Shown here: positions 11,601 to 18,750 of the stretch, piece after piece
Layout: each line of letters opens with the position of its first letter
Position numbering within the stretch: the stretch's first letter is position 1
Assembly (NCBI GenBank): GCA_937128795.1
Contig: CAKZMQ010000001.1
Coordinates: forward strand, 248,001-312,000
Origin: an uncultured Solirubrobacterales bacterium
Lineage (GTDB): Bacteria > Actinomycetota > Thermoleophilia > Solirubrobacterales > JACPNS01
Direction of reading: 5' to 3'
DNA: 64,000 nucleotides
Notes under the pieces: generated by a model
Database searches by the model: none
Told to the model about the DNA's origin: nothing
The model's input: the letters and a program-made list of their open reading frames with translations, nothing else
Made by a program: the position numbers and the translations under genes

Positions 11601-14600
11601 AGTGGTGGTGAAGGACGAGCTATCGGTGTTGCTCGACGCGTCGTCCGACGTCATCTCGCCGGAGATCGTGTTCAACTGACACTTGCTCGGGTTGGTGACG
11701 AACGGGTTGCCGCCAACCATTCCGTCGAGCACCAGGTTGAGGCTGCGGATGTGTACGGCGATGCCCTCGTAGCGCAGCGGCAGCTGCGTTGTCGCCGTGA
11801 CGCCGAGGTCAGAACGCAGGCTGGTGGCAACCGGAACGCTGAGTTTTCCGAGATCAAATGGTCCGACGACCACAGGGATCACGGCCTGCAGTCGTGCGGG
11901 CTCGTCACTGTCGGGAACAACGTTGTAGACCGTGCCGCCGGTCAGGCCGACGGTGTTTGTTCCGGAACCGATCGAGGCGGTGAACGATCCGACCGCTTCG
12001 CTGGCCTGACAGTCACCGGCCGTCGCGTCGCTCTGCTCGCAGCGGGTGGAGGTAGCCGTCGTGTTGGCGACCAGCCCGACCGGAAGGTCAACGCTGAGAT
12101 CGCGTAGGTCCTCGTGCTTGTCCGGACGCGTGATGTTCAGCGTCAGGTCTGGGTGCCCGGCGGCCTGGGTCGAGCTGACCGAGGCCGAGAAGGTTGGATT
12201 GAACGCCGTCGAACAGCTGGTCGGCGTGTACGAGTCAGATGGTGTCGCTGCCGCGCCGCCGGAGTTCGGCGTGATTGTGGCGTCGAACGTCGCGGAAGTG
12301 CAGGTCGTCGGGTTGACGAGCATCGCGTTCGCGCCGCTCGCGAACTGCATCTCCAGGTCAGTGAACCCGAGGTCGGGGATGTCATCGAAATCGGCGTAGA
12401 TCTGACCACTGCCGCTGTCGATCGATCCCGTGCCGCCGGGTGCGATCGTCGTCGAGCCGTCGACGGTGATCGAGCCGCGAACTGTCAGCGTGCGACCGGG
12501 CAGTTCGACGATCATCGCCACGCGGTAGCGCGAAGTGTCGGTCGCACCTGGAGTCTCGAGGTACAACTTGCCGGTCTGCGGCGCGGCGAGCAGGTGGGTC
12601 GTAAGTGTTACGTCGGCGATCGCGTCAGCCGGGTCGCACGTGCCAGCGTCGATCTCGGCTGTGCTGCAGACCGCGACGTTGTCGCCGAAAGCTGGGTTGA
12701 TCTCGACACCCTCGGGCATCGTCAGCTCGACGCGGCCGATCGTTGGGTTGTCTGCGCCCGAGCCGATTCCGATCGTCAGGCCGACAGGGTCGCCGGCAAC
12801 GGTCGTCGACGGCGTGACTTCCAGGGTCGGGGCCGAACCGAACTCGACCGGGCAGCCGTCGGTGGTGTAGCTCTGGGTCGGGGAAACGGTGTTGTCGTCA
12901 GTGCTCGTGAGCGCCGCTGTCGTCGTGTTCAACTGGCACTTGCTGGGGTTGGTCAAGAAGGGAACGTCGTCTGCGGCCGAACCGGTGCCCTGCGATGCCA
13001 GCCCGTTGATGACTATCGCCAAGCCGCGATAGCGAACTGCGATGCCCTCGTAGCGCTGCGGCAAGGTGGTGGTGGCGGTGAGGCCCAGGTCCTCGCGCAG
13101 TGCGACGTCGACCGGCAGCGACATGCTGCCGAGGTTGTACGGACCAACGACCACTGGCACGTTCGCCGTGATCTTGGCCGGGCTGTCTGCTGGCGCAACC
13201 GTGTTGTAGAGCGAGCCGGTCGCCGAAGCAGAGCTGTCGCCACTACCGAAGGAAACAAAAACGGTTCCGAGAATCGAAGCCGGAGCGGTGCTCGCGCACG
13301 TGGCCGCGTCGGCGCTCGCCTGCGAGCAGAGCTCGTCCGTCGCCGTCGGAGCGCCGGTCAGACCGGCAGGAAGGTTGAACTCGATGTCGCGGAGCAGCTG
13401 CTCCTTGTCGTCACGAAGTGTCGTGAGCGACAGCGTCGGGTGTCCGTTTGCGGTCGTGGTCGTTACCGACTGCGTGAAGCTCGGGTTCCACGGATCCGTG
13501 CCCGGGCAGGCCGCGCCGGCGCCGTCATAGCTCGCGAAGTACTCGGACGTCAGGTCAGAGTCGGCGAGAGTTGAGTTGGTCGGTGAGATCGTCGCGTCGA
13601 AGGTGTGCGTCGCGCACTCCTCGGGGTTAACGAACATCGGTGTGGTTCCATCGAACGACAGGACCAACGATGAGTATGGAACGTCCGGAAGTCCGTTGAA
13701 TGTTGCCGTGATCTGACCGGTGCCAGTGTTCTTGGAGCCAAGGCCGCCGGGAAGGTCACTGGATCCGTTGACGTCGGCGACGCCGTGCACCACCTGGGAT
13801 CCGCCGGGGATCTCCAGAACAAGTCCCAGCTTGAAGCGGTCGGCTGCGGTCGTACCCGGAGTCTCGACGAAGACCTTTCCGAGCACCGGGTCGGGCAAAA
13901 GAGGTGTAACGACGGTGACCGAGCCCACCTGGGATTCGGCCGGGCAGCCCGTCCCGCCAGCGTCGATGAGTGCGGTCGAGCAGGCCGCGAGCGTGTTCGC
14001 AAAAGCCGGGTTGATTTCCATGCCCTCGGGCATCGTCAACTGGACGCCGTCGATCGTTGACTGTTGGATCGTCGATCCCGACACCCCGGACGTCGTCTGT
14101 GGAACGCCGATATTCACGTCGAAGCCGGTCGGCTTGGCAGTTTCGAGCGTGGTCGTGGCGTTCGCTGTGACCGAGAAGTCCGGGTCGAACGTCTGAGAGG
14201 CGCAACCTGTGGTCGACTGGTCGGTATCGGAAAGTACGCTCGTCTGCACGGCTCCGCTACCCGGGTCATCTCCAGAAAGGTCACCGTTCGACGTGATCGA
14301 CGCGTCGAAATCGAGCGCTTGGCACTTTGACGGGTTTTGCAGGAACGGCTTGCCGGAGACGATGCCATTGAGGCTGAAGGCGATACTTCGATACAGCACC
14401 GGGATGCCCTCGATCGACTGCGGCATGTTCAGCGTCGACGCGCGGAGCCGGAATGAGCTTGACCCCTCGATCGTGAGCTTCGAGTAGATCACCACGTCTC
14501 CCAGATCGAATGGACCGACGACCGCAGGCACGACGATCGCCAGCTTTGCAGTGTCGCCAGGGTCGGCCTCCGTCAGGTAGACAGTGCCGTTCAAAGTCGC

Positions 14601-16460
14601 GGTTTCCGGTCCGGTTCCTGCGAGCACGGATACAGAGCCGACCTGCGACGAGGACAAGCAGTTGTCAGCAAGGACGTCGACCGGGGTGCAAATCGTCGCT
14701 GCCGTCACAGCACCGCCGAAGCCATCGGGCAGCGTGAACACCATGTCACGCAGGTTGTCCTGCCGGTCACCGCGAGTAACAGTGAGATTGAGGTTGGGAT
14801 GCTTACCCGCACCGGTGTCGGACACGCTCGCGCTGAAGGTTGGACTGAAGCTGTCGAAATCGCATTCGCCGTTGGTGCCGGCTTCAACCTCGAGGTCGTT
14901 GCTACGGGTTACAGCTGGCTGCGTCGGGTTGGTCCATGGCGTGAAAGTTGTGACGGCCGCATAGGTACCGCACACTTGCGGGTTGACCAGCATCTGCTGA
15001 TTGTCGTTCGGACTTGAGACTGCGCCGCTCGACGGAGTACCGACGCCGGTTGAGGCGGTGTCGAAGTCGAGCGTGAACTTCGAGTAGTTGAACTGCGGCA
15101 ACCCGGAGCTGTAGCTGGAATCACCGAACGTGACCGTGACCTGGCCGGTCACGGCATCAACGGTCGCCCGTCCCTGAAACTTGACGGCTACGCCGCCACG
15201 CGCGGCCCAGGCGTACAACCTGTAGCGTCGTGCGGCAACGTCGCCAGCCTGCGGATGACCGAGATATAGGCGACCTCCGAGGTCACCGGTGATTTCAGGC
15301 GCTGCGACCGCGACCGTTCCGACTTGAGTCGTCGCCGGACAGGTCGGTACAGCTTCGGGATTCGCCTGGTTGAACTGCGCTTCCGTACAGCCGTTTGCAC
15401 CGAGCCGATTTGCGATCGCGGGATTGATCCGGAACCCGACCGGTAGCGGCATACTGAAGACCTTTGCGTACGCGGGCTGTAGCGCGCTTGTGGTGCTCAC
15501 CGGATTTTCCAGTTCCGCCAATAGTCCTACCGGCCGACCGGCTTCGTTGTTGGATTGGGTGAGCGTGAAAGTCGGGTTGTAGGCAGCGAGTCCTGAACAT
15601 GAGGGTGTCGTCGATGAGGTCGCGGCCACGTGATCGTTTCCGGCGATCCCGGGGTCTATGTCCGCGTTGACGTTCCCGTTCGAGTCGTAGGCGCGAGCGT
15701 AGGCCGTCGTCACCCATGCATCACAGCGAGTCGGGTTCGTCAGAAATGGCTTGGTGCTCGGCGCCGGGGCCATGCCGTTCACGGTCAAGTCGACCTGCTC
15801 GACAGTGATCGCGCCACCGATTATCGGGTCCGTACGAGTGAGGTCATCGATCATCTGAACGCGAAGTCCCTGGTCGGTGGGACGCAGCGTTATCTTGGCG
15901 GTGAAGTTGAGGTTGACGCCAACGCCGACGCAGAACAGCAGCCAGATGTTTGCGTTGCCGGAGACGCTGATTCCGAGGTGGACGGGCACCTCGGGGTCTG
16001 CGGAAGGACGATTGCGCAGCAGGTAAACGCTGCCGTTGAGATTGATGTCGCTACACGTGAGCCCGCTGGACGCCCGCACCGAGATCGATCCGATGCGGCT
16101 TGACGCCGGACAGCCACCGTAGTTCGGGCTGCCGCTCCCGGCGGTCACGCCGGTGTAGTCCACGTTGCACCGATTCGCGGCAGTGATCGCGTTCGGATCA
16201 CCGACCAGGCCGGCCGGATAGTCGAAGGCGAGTCGTCGGATGTCGTCGCCGGACGGACTCTGTGTGAGGTTTACGAGCGTGCGGTAGTTCGAATGCGCGC
16301 CGGCCGTCGTCGAAGTCGGGTAGCTGGCGGTGATCGATGGTGTGACGTTCGCGTTCGCAGATTGCGTCGTGAGGGTCAACGCAACGACGCAAAAAAGGCA
16401 CGCCGCGACCAGGGCTGTCAAGGATCGAGGAGTCATTCGGGGCGTCCGTGCCACGTTCAT
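2691..16460 (-). CDS. Giant secreted modular surface protein (~4,589 aa) with tandem two-part repeats and basic C-terminal tail
   Basis: I do not recognise a named family. I chose ATG at 16460 (GGGAGG 13 bases upstream); ATG at 16436 is an alternative, and a longer open frame back to 16586 looks non-coding. The start is followed by a signal peptide (RTPRMTPR, a hydrophobic core, then ANANV). The body consists of about ten tandem units of roughly 425 residues. Each has an A half ('LRDFNLDLPPGLV..', 'VVGPYDLGKL', 'RYEGIAVR', 'NPSKC') and a B half ('MPEGMEINPAFGN', 'CSTALIDAGG', 'GKVFLETPG', 'SKNTGTGQI', 'MLVNPTTC'). The VVGPxDLG anchor recurs every 1.27-1.37 kb. Cysteines occur in pairs in both halves. 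Lys and Arg are rare in the body, but the last ~150 residues are extremely basic. No LPXTG motif or C-terminal membrane helix is seen. A surface layer, adhesin or wall-coating role is inferred. Confidence 0.9.
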   Translation of the reverse strand: MNVARTPRMTPRSLTALVAACLFCVVALTLTTQSANANVTPSITASYPTSTTAGAHSNYRTLVNLTQSPSGDDIRRLAFDYPAGLVGDPNAITAANRCNVDYTGVTAGSGSPNYGGCPASSRIGSISVRASSGLTCSDINLNGSVYLLRNRPSADPEVPVHLGISVSGNANIWLLFCVGVGVNLNFTAKITLRPTDQGLRVQMIDDLTRTDPIIGGAITVEQVDLTVNGMAPAPSTKPFLTNPTRCDAWVTTAYARAYDSNGNVNADIDPGIAGNDHVAATSSTTPSCSGLAAYNPTFTLTQSNNEAGRPVGLLAELENPVSTTSALQPAYAKVFSMPLPVGFRINPAIANRLGANGCTEAQFNQANPEAVPTCPATTQVGTVAVAAPEITGDLGGRLYLGHPQAGDVAARRYRLYAWAARGGVAVKFQGRATVDAVTGQVTVTFGDSSYSSGLPQFNYSKFTLDFDTASTGVGTPSSGAVSSPNDNQQMLVNPQVCGTYAAVTTFTPWTNPTQPAVTRSNDLEVEAGTNGECDFDSFSPTFSASVSDTGAGKHPNLNLTVTRGDRQDNLRDMVFTLPDGFGGAVTAATICTPVDVLADNCLSSSQVGSVSVLAGTGPETATLNGTVYLTEADPGDTAKLAIVVPAVVGPFDLGDVVIYSKLTIEGSSSFRLRASTLNMPQSIEGIPVLYRSIAFSLNGIVSGKPFLQNPSKCQALDFDASITSNGDLSGDDPGSGAVQTSVLSDTDQSTTGCASQTFDPDFSVTANATTTLETAKPTGFDVNIGVPQTTSGVSGSTIQQSTIDGVQLTMPEGMEINPAFANTLAACSTALIDAGGTGCPAESQVGSVTVVTPLLPDPVLGKVFVETPGTTAADRFKLGLVLEIPGGSQVVHGVADVNGSSDLPGGLGSKNTGTGQITATFNGLPDVPYSSLVLSFDGTTPMFVNPEECATHTFDATISPTNSTLADSDLTSEYFASYDGAGAACPGTDPWNPSFTQSVTTTTANGHPTLSLTTLRDDKEQLLRDIEFNLPAGLTGAPTATDELCSQASADAATCASTAPASILGTVFVSFGSGDSSASATGSLYNTVAPADSPAKITANVPVVVGPYNLGSMSLPVDVALREDLGLTATTTLPQRYEGIAVRYRGLAIVINGLASQGTGSAADDVPFLTNPSKCQLNTTTAALTSTDDNTVSPTQSYTTDGCPVEFGSAPTLEVTPSTTVAGDPVGLTIGIGSGADNPTIGRVELTMPEGVEINPAFGDNVAVCSTAEIDAGTCDPADAIADVTLTTHLLAAPQTGKLYLETPGATDTSRYRVAMIVELPGRTLTVRGSITVDGSTTIAPGGTGSIDSGSGQIYADFDDIPDLGFTDLEMQFASGANAMLVNPTTCTSATFDATITPNSGGAAATPSDSYTPTSCSTAFNPTFSASVSSTQAAGHPDLTLNITRPDKHEDLRDLSVDLPVGLVANTTATSTRCEQSDATAGDCQASEAVGSFTASIGSGTNTVGLTGGTVYNVVPDSDEPARLQAVIPVVVGPFDLGKLSVPVATSLRSDLGVTATTQLPLRYEGIAVHIRSLNLVLDGMVGGNPFVTNPSKCQLNTISGEMTSDDASSNTDSSSFTTTGCDTLTTAYDPSVSVSVDPNTAGTPTNFSFDLDLPAESSSTNRVRLTMPEGMEISPGVGDALVACSEAQINAGGAACLATTANLGTVELTTPLLPGTQTGNIFLETPGTTAATRYKLAIVVDLPGQLLIVRGGALIDGSSELVGGLGSKNTGTGQIVADFPNLPDLGFTNLSVAFDTSGNKLLVNPKTCATHSVGAEITPSSSSTATTRSASFDTVNGTCDNTDFAPVFSGSLSTSISGSNPDLNLSITNPNGTQELRSFAVDLPVGLVANTTAVDRCSQVDANAGNCAPENAVGTVTTTIGSGSETLALPGTIYNVTPNADQPARLQAIVPVVVGPFDLGKLTIPVPTSLNQDLSVRASATLPHRYEGIAVRVRSLAMAIEGEPGGDKFMVAPSECGAKTVNASMTSDADETAVGSFGINITGCPIDFGSAPAFEVTPSTTVRSTPVDLTFKVTSSASNPTINRVQVAMPEGIEINPAFGNGLQACDATAIDAGGDSCPAASQVGTASLKTQLLDPTVDYTGKVFLETPGTTANTRFKLALVIELPGADLVVRGKVLVNGSSDLVGGVGSIDSGTGQITADFDDIPDLGFTELEMAFSSATPMLVNPTTCSSNVFNATISPSSGGADSTPSSAYSTTPIGCSTASFASNTSFSASVDDTTVGAHPNLTLSFDRTSDDAETLADFDLELPVGLVASTTATDHCSQVNAALGNCSVDEQVGEFATTIGNGASGLSLVGQIYNVAPDADEPARLAAVSNVVVGPYDLGKLVIPIFTELRSDLGVNTFTEIPSRYEGIAVRMKSMDIELYGYAGPESKPFISNPSKCQSNTITARLTPLTGSLVSKTDAFTTTGCPRDFDVAPTVGVVVNPSETTVPTALDVTIGSDPVNPTISRIQVALPSSMSINAAVGNGLQTCSTALIDAGGSGCPAESNQGTVELTTPLLGGTYSGNVFLEDPGSTADTRYKLAIVVQLPGADMIVRGAVKIDGSTTIATGATGSVDGGSGQITTDFDSVPDLAFSEMNVSFNTGPRALLTNPDECGTHTVNSVITPSSGGADENIASDFETSFDGAGAACPGTQPFSPSFTATAATYASGANTDLELTVDAGAKEQALRNFNLQLPAGLVADTTATPRCTQVDAADGNCAANTQVGTLATALGTGSETLDLAGTIHNVEPNADEPARLAAILPVVVGPYDLGKLSIPVPTALRASDYGVNAETQIPLRYEGIAVRIKQMVMDLAGEVGGNGFIKNPSSCDAGTITADLISSEGANVSESSAYTATGCPLDFAVDPTITVSGTEAETAVPTGLTLDIASDPSNSSISAITTTMPTGMSINPAVGNNLDACSTSDIDAGGDACPTESQIGTVELVTPLLPGTQLGKVYLETPGGTAATRYRLAIVVDLPGTNLIARGTATVDGSSDLVDGLGSKNSGTGDVVASFPSIPDLNFTSMQIAFASGPDALFVNAEACGTQTVSAEFSPHSGGSNATDSDDYTTSYDGVGAACPGTEPFSPTFDAAVSTTQAAGNPDLTLTVTRPDKNEQLRDFNLDLPPGLVADTVQTPRCEQADSLLGNCAADSRVGTVTTAIGTGSETLALSGALYNVVPDNDEPARLAAVIDVQVGPYDLGKLSLPVTTEIVTGALPSDLAISTETAIPERYEGVPVRIREMQIQIDGIADQGTPETDDDKPFMINPSQCATHTITANMISTEDTAAAESDTFTTTDCDNAPYNPTIEADFSTTEVGKPVGLDLAFVFAGNSSSTKSITTSFPEGMEVNPGVGNGLAACDPAVVDAGGGACPAGSELGTVKLDTPLLPTQQTGKIYLETPGSTADTRYKLGIFIDLPGSGDLVVHGRALVDGSSEVVDGLGSKDTGTGRVTAEFDDLPDLQFSRLEINFNTTGGSDHALLTNPTTCGTFDVDAELSPWSRPLTTESASDSFTTDYDGGGAACPGTDPQNPSFAATLTDYTAGASGDLTLTISRPDKDQGIKKVKILLPPGLVGSADAAPTCGQASADLGTCEDTQPGSKIGDVELQIGDSSDLFAITGGLYNTVAPSNRPAKFTFAADVQVGPFDFGKIAVPVDVNLDANDYSLYAETGDMPQRFEGIPVRINQMVMQLDGIADQATIDTADDKPFLSNPRSCSTTLSVNAEITSPSDSTVDVSAPLAGPFTGCENLNLDDNTIAIENVNKDAEQPTALNVEVSQGTSGTQATMKDLNLALPGFRLNAPAANGLAACSASQLDAQNCPANSEVGIAWIDTSLLPKDQVNPDDGGDPNLHSLWGKIYLETPGNAPDGSDRYKLAIQLSGKTLITIRGVARVNETTGEITTEFTDLPDIPFETFRVELTGATNPLLLNPIGTVGAASQVTAQTTMTSHAGTAPRNIGTQLDVNAASAKTFSPTTAVNLSTTQSGAHPNALFTIARGDGQEDIRNVDMSLPAGFLGSAASVVQCPLANAAAGSCSASSKVGTVQAKIGQAGQVLTLPGEVFLTAGAYGDIAGMSIKVPAIAGPYNLGDFITQGRIIVRPTDHGLTVNFSDVPRLFKGVPTHIQELQINLPGIAAATGRPFLFNASSCTPFNIVSTMAPYAGANATSTVPYQATNCPVRAFAPSISFAASGGSETDAPSWTIKISGRPNDSTLRSATVHLPTIMTVNIQGIGTVCEAAQANARACPANTRVGSVTIQTPLLTAPVVGNVFVARSVSGSTLPDLLIEIPPPINMQVRGANRFINQIQIESTFQNLPDLIWSDMTMQIAGGPTGLIGIRDNGDCGPAMSSFGSHSGQVAGGPSPVVGIDFCGAGLRKLCENPKVAISTRGVRKRNNKKSSTSITFSSDRRCAGIKSFKVVFPKGSKLNRKQMKYSKKKKLRRKLKKNLRNVVGKFGKKRMKTTDFKAYGRRGLQLKGNLPKDVNVVTMATKNSTMRLPYKTFCGAVKGKNRKAKSRALKRCKKKKVTFVFIVSRYDGTSFRYNYKVKAGDRRLR
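2694..3143 (-). other. Extremely basic C-terminal tail region of the giant protein
   Basis: By my count the last 150 residues hold 51 Lys/Arg against five Asp and no Glu. They include runs such as KKKKLRRKLKK and RCKKKK, separated by short hydrophobic beta-like stretches. The composition differs sharply from the Asp/Thr/Ser/Gly-rich repeats. Electrostatic attachment to anionic wall polymers or lipid headgroups is an inference; nucleic-acid binding is also possible. Confidence 0.7.
3900..16300 (-). repeat. Tandem ~1.28-kb coding repeats inside the giant gene
   Basis: The codons for the VVGPxDLG anchor recur at about 4096, 5405, 6744, 8024, 9312, 10587, 11856, 13137 and 14507. The spacings are 1309, 1339, 1280, 1288, 1275, 1269, 1281 and 1370 bp. 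The central units (about 6.7-13.1 kb) are the most alike in length and wording. The first and last units have diverged. This suggests duplication, with unequal exchange or gene conversion in the middle. Boundaries of the repeat region are approximate. Confidence 0.85.
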
Positions 16461-16875
16461 TAGAACCCCGGCGCCTCCCAATTGGTGCGCAATGTGATTC
16501 GAGTCGCTACTCGCGTTGTCTGCCCTGAAATGCCCAAAACTTCGCACTTGTGTGCGCATCCGTGCCGTCCCCTCGTTCGCTTCCATTCGTCCCCGTTGTT
16601 GAAAAGCGGTGATTTCATTGCCCTATCTGCCATGGCTTGGCTGCCCGCTCGTGCGGGCTTACTCAGTTACAGGGATTTTGTCGGCCAGAAAGCACTTGTT
16701 CTTGAGCCGATTGCGAATCGCATCCCTGCAATCTCGCGCGGTTTCGCCGGTGTCAGAGTGATTTCGGCCACCATCCGTAGTGGCCATTCATCCGACGATT
16801 CCGATTGAAGCGTTACCTATTGGCAATCAGATTAGGCTTCGTTGTGCGGATCCGCATCAACAAAAGTAGGGCTTT
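16461..16875 (-). promoter_or_regulatory. 415-bp gene-free leader/promoter region with several hairpins upstream of the giant gene
   Basis: No gene can be supported here. On the minus strand, heading toward the giant gene, I see four compact inverted repeats: 16845-16856 (TGCGGATCCGCA), 16766-16785 (GGCCAC/GTGGCC, 8-nt loop), 16709-16733 (GATTGC/GCAATC, 13-nt loop) and 16643-16658 (GCCCGC/GCGGGC, ACGA loop). None is followed by a U-run, so they do not look like terminators of the upstream dehydrogenase. A structured 5' untranslated region is possible. I could not match it to a known riboswitch consensus. Confidence 0.4.
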
Positions 16876-17955
16876 TCAGGCGGAATGCAGGCCCTCGATC
16901 AACGTTCGCAGGCTCTGTAGGGACGGCCGCTCGCGATCGAGCACGGTGTAGCGGCCAGGTCTGGTCGATGGACCGAACTTGATCACCTCGGCCATGCGCG
17001 CCGGCGAAATACCAAAGCCGGTGAGCGCGCCGTTCAACCCAGCTGCGGCCATCAGCGCACGCGGTTCGGCTGGATCTCCGCCCTGGAGAGCGGTGGCGAT
17101 CAGAGTTCCGAAAGCGACCTGTTCGCCGTGAGCCGCCGTGCCGGGCTCGAGCGCATCCAGCGCGTGGCTGATCAAATGCTCGCTGCCCGAGCATGGTCGA
17201 GAAGATCCGGCGATCTCCATGGCCAAGCCGCTGAGCACCAATCCATCGAGCAGGCGGCGCGCGAGGTCGATCGTCATTTCGCCGCGTGCGAGCGGCGAGA
17301 GGTCGAGACCTTCAATCAACAGATGGGCGCACGAGGCGAGCAACGCCGCAAAGTCGTCCACCAGCTCCTGTCCTGCTGCGGCGGCGATTCGCCAGTCCTC
17401 CAGCGCGGTGCGATTGCCGAGCAGGTCGCCGACACCGGCGCGGGCAAAGTTGATCGGCGCTCCGGCGAGCAACTCGAGGTCGGCGACCACTGCAACGGGT
17501 AGCTGCCCGCGTTCGCTGACGACGTCGCCGCCGTCCTCCCGAATCACTGCGATTGGCGATGCGATGCCATCAGCGGAAAGCTGCGTCGGAATTACTACCA
17601 CCGGCACGTCAACGAGCAACGCCGCAGCCTTGGCCACGTCGATCGGCCGACCGCCGCCGACGGCAATCACGGCATCGGCATTCTCGTTGACGAGATCAGC
17701 GATACGCCGGACTTCGGAGCGCGAGTTGTCGGCCACGGTGGTTCGACTTGCGCGCTCGGGAGCGAGATCGTTGCAGACGGCGCAGGACTGCGACGTGCCC
17801 GATACGAACAGCGGCGTGGAAATCTCCATGTCGCTCTGCACGGCCGCCAATTCCTGCCGAAGCGAGTCTCCGCCCTCGACCGCGCGAAGGTAGATCGGGA
17901 GATCAATCTGCCGGCCTGTCGTGAGGGCCCCGACGAGTTGGTCGATCTCGCTCAT
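16876..17955 (-). CDS. sn-Glycerol-1-phosphate dehydrogenase-like (AraM/EgsA family)
   Basis: This 359-residue protein belongs to the iron-ADH/glycerol dehydrogenase fold. The cofactor loop AVGGGRPIDVAK (98-109) and the segment PTQLSADGIASP (123-134) match the AraM/G1P-dehydrogenase pattern 'PT..S.DGIASP'. Likely metal ligands are D177 (GVGDLLGN), H260 (SGSEH) and H276 (AHGEQ). The family reduces dihydroxyacetone phosphate to sn-glycerol-1-phosphate with NAD(P)H in the cytoplasm. Its ATG overlaps the stop of the nucleotidyltransferase gene by four bases (ATGA), so the two are translationally coupled, and a CDP-alcohol phosphotransferase lies nearby. Together they suggest a CDP-activated glycerol or polyol pathway. 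The exact substrate is inferred; another polyol-phosphate dehydrogenase of the same fold is the alternative. Confidence 0.8.
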   Translation of the reverse strand: MSEIDQLVGALTTGRQIDLPIYLRAVEGGDSLRQELAAVQSDMEISTPLFVSGTSQSCAVCNDLAPERASRTTVADNSRSEVRRIADLVNENADAVIAVGGGRPIDVAKAAALLVDVPVVVIPTQLSADGIASPIAVIREDGGDVVSERGQLPVAVVADLELLAGAPINFARAGVGDLLGNRTALEDWRIAAAAGQELVDDFAALLASCAHLLIEGLDLSPLARGEMTIDLARRLLDGLVLSGLAMEIAGSSRPCSGSEHLISHALDALEPGTAAHGEQVAFGTLIATALQGGDPAEPRALMAAAGLNGALTGFGISPARMAEVIKFGPSTRPGRYTVLDRERPSLQSLRTLIEGLHSA

Positions 17956-18710
17956 CGATTCGCCGCCGCGTTCGCGCTCAGCTCGGTTGCATCGATCTGT
18001 GGCCCGATCTCATCGTTCGCGCGTGCCAGGTCGTCATGGTCATCGATCTCTACCCACAGCGTTCCGCCGACGCGCTCGACGCGAACTGGTCGTTCTGCGG
18101 CCAAGGCCTCGATCGCGTCCTCGTAGTAAACATGCACGTTCCCGGCCTCGACGAACTCGTCGAGGATCTCGGCGAATCTGGGACCATCGGCGGGGTCGAT
18201 GCGGGTCAGACCGATGTACTCACCGACAGACTCTTCCAAGGGCAGGGTCTTGTGCAGTCGCTCCAGGCGACCGGACTCGTCTACAGAGGCCTTCATCGAT
18301 TCGTCGTCGACCGCGAGTTCGTCATCGACGAGAATCGCTGTGCCCTCCGTGGTGGCAAGAATCTGCGCCAGCTGCGGCTCGAAGAGCAGATCGCAGTTGA
18401 CGATCACGCAACCATCGGCGGCGACGTCGCGGACGGCCCACGTCGACGTGATGTTGTTCTCGCTGTCCCACTTGGGGTTGAACACGGTCTCGACGTCGAA
18501 TGCCTCGAATGCCTCTGCAGCGTGACCGGTCACCGCGATGATCCGTGAGAATCCGGCATCGCGTAGATACTGCAGACTGCGTCCGATCAGCGGCTGGCCA
18601 GCCGCCTCGACCATCGCCTTCGGGCGATCAGCCGTCGTCGCGCCGAGGCGCGAGCCGCGTCCGGCTGCGAGGTAGATCACGGGCAACATGTCTTTGTGCT
18701 CAACGGACAT
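17952..18710 (-). CDS. NTP transferase, phosphocholine/polyol-phosphate cytidylyltransferase-like
   Basis: The start at 18710 gives 252 residues beginning MSVEHKDMLPVIYL; the upstream open frame is a shadow of the neighbouring gene, and ATG at 18689 is an alternative start. The nucleotide-binding signature LAAGRGSRLG (about 14-23) and TADRPKAMVEAAGQPLI are those of GT-A-fold nucleotidyltransferases. The middle (IVNCDLLFEP, VDDELAVDDESMKA, SVGEYIGLTRI) follows the LicC-like group that makes CDP-choline or similar. It would couple CTP to an alcohol phosphate, most simply the product of the G1P dehydrogenase that follows with a 4-base overlap. The identity of the alcohol is inferred. The 40-bp gap to the upstream membrane-protein gene suggests co-transcription. 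Confidence 0.8.
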   Translation of the reverse strand: MSVEHKDMLPVIYLAAGRGSRLGATTADRPKAMVEAAGQPLIGRSLQYLRDAGFSRIIAVTGHAAEAFEAFDVETVFNPKWDSENNITSTWAVRDVAADGCVIVNCDLLFEPQLAQILATTEGTAILVDDELAVDDESMKASVDESGRLERLHKTLPLEESVGEYIGLTRIDPADGPRFAEILDEFVEAGNVHVYYEDAIEALAAERPVRVERVGGTLWVEIDDHDDLARANDEIGPQIDATELSANAAANR

Positions 18711-18750
18711 TGACTCAACGGTAGCCCCGAACGCTGCTAGGGGCGAAGCG

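Noticed and set aside
16461..16875. Known riboswitch (c-di-GMP, c-di-AMP or cobalamin) in the giant-gene leader
   Set aside because: Individual hairpins are present, but the conserved core strings of these classes could not be found by eye; kept only as an unclassified structured region.
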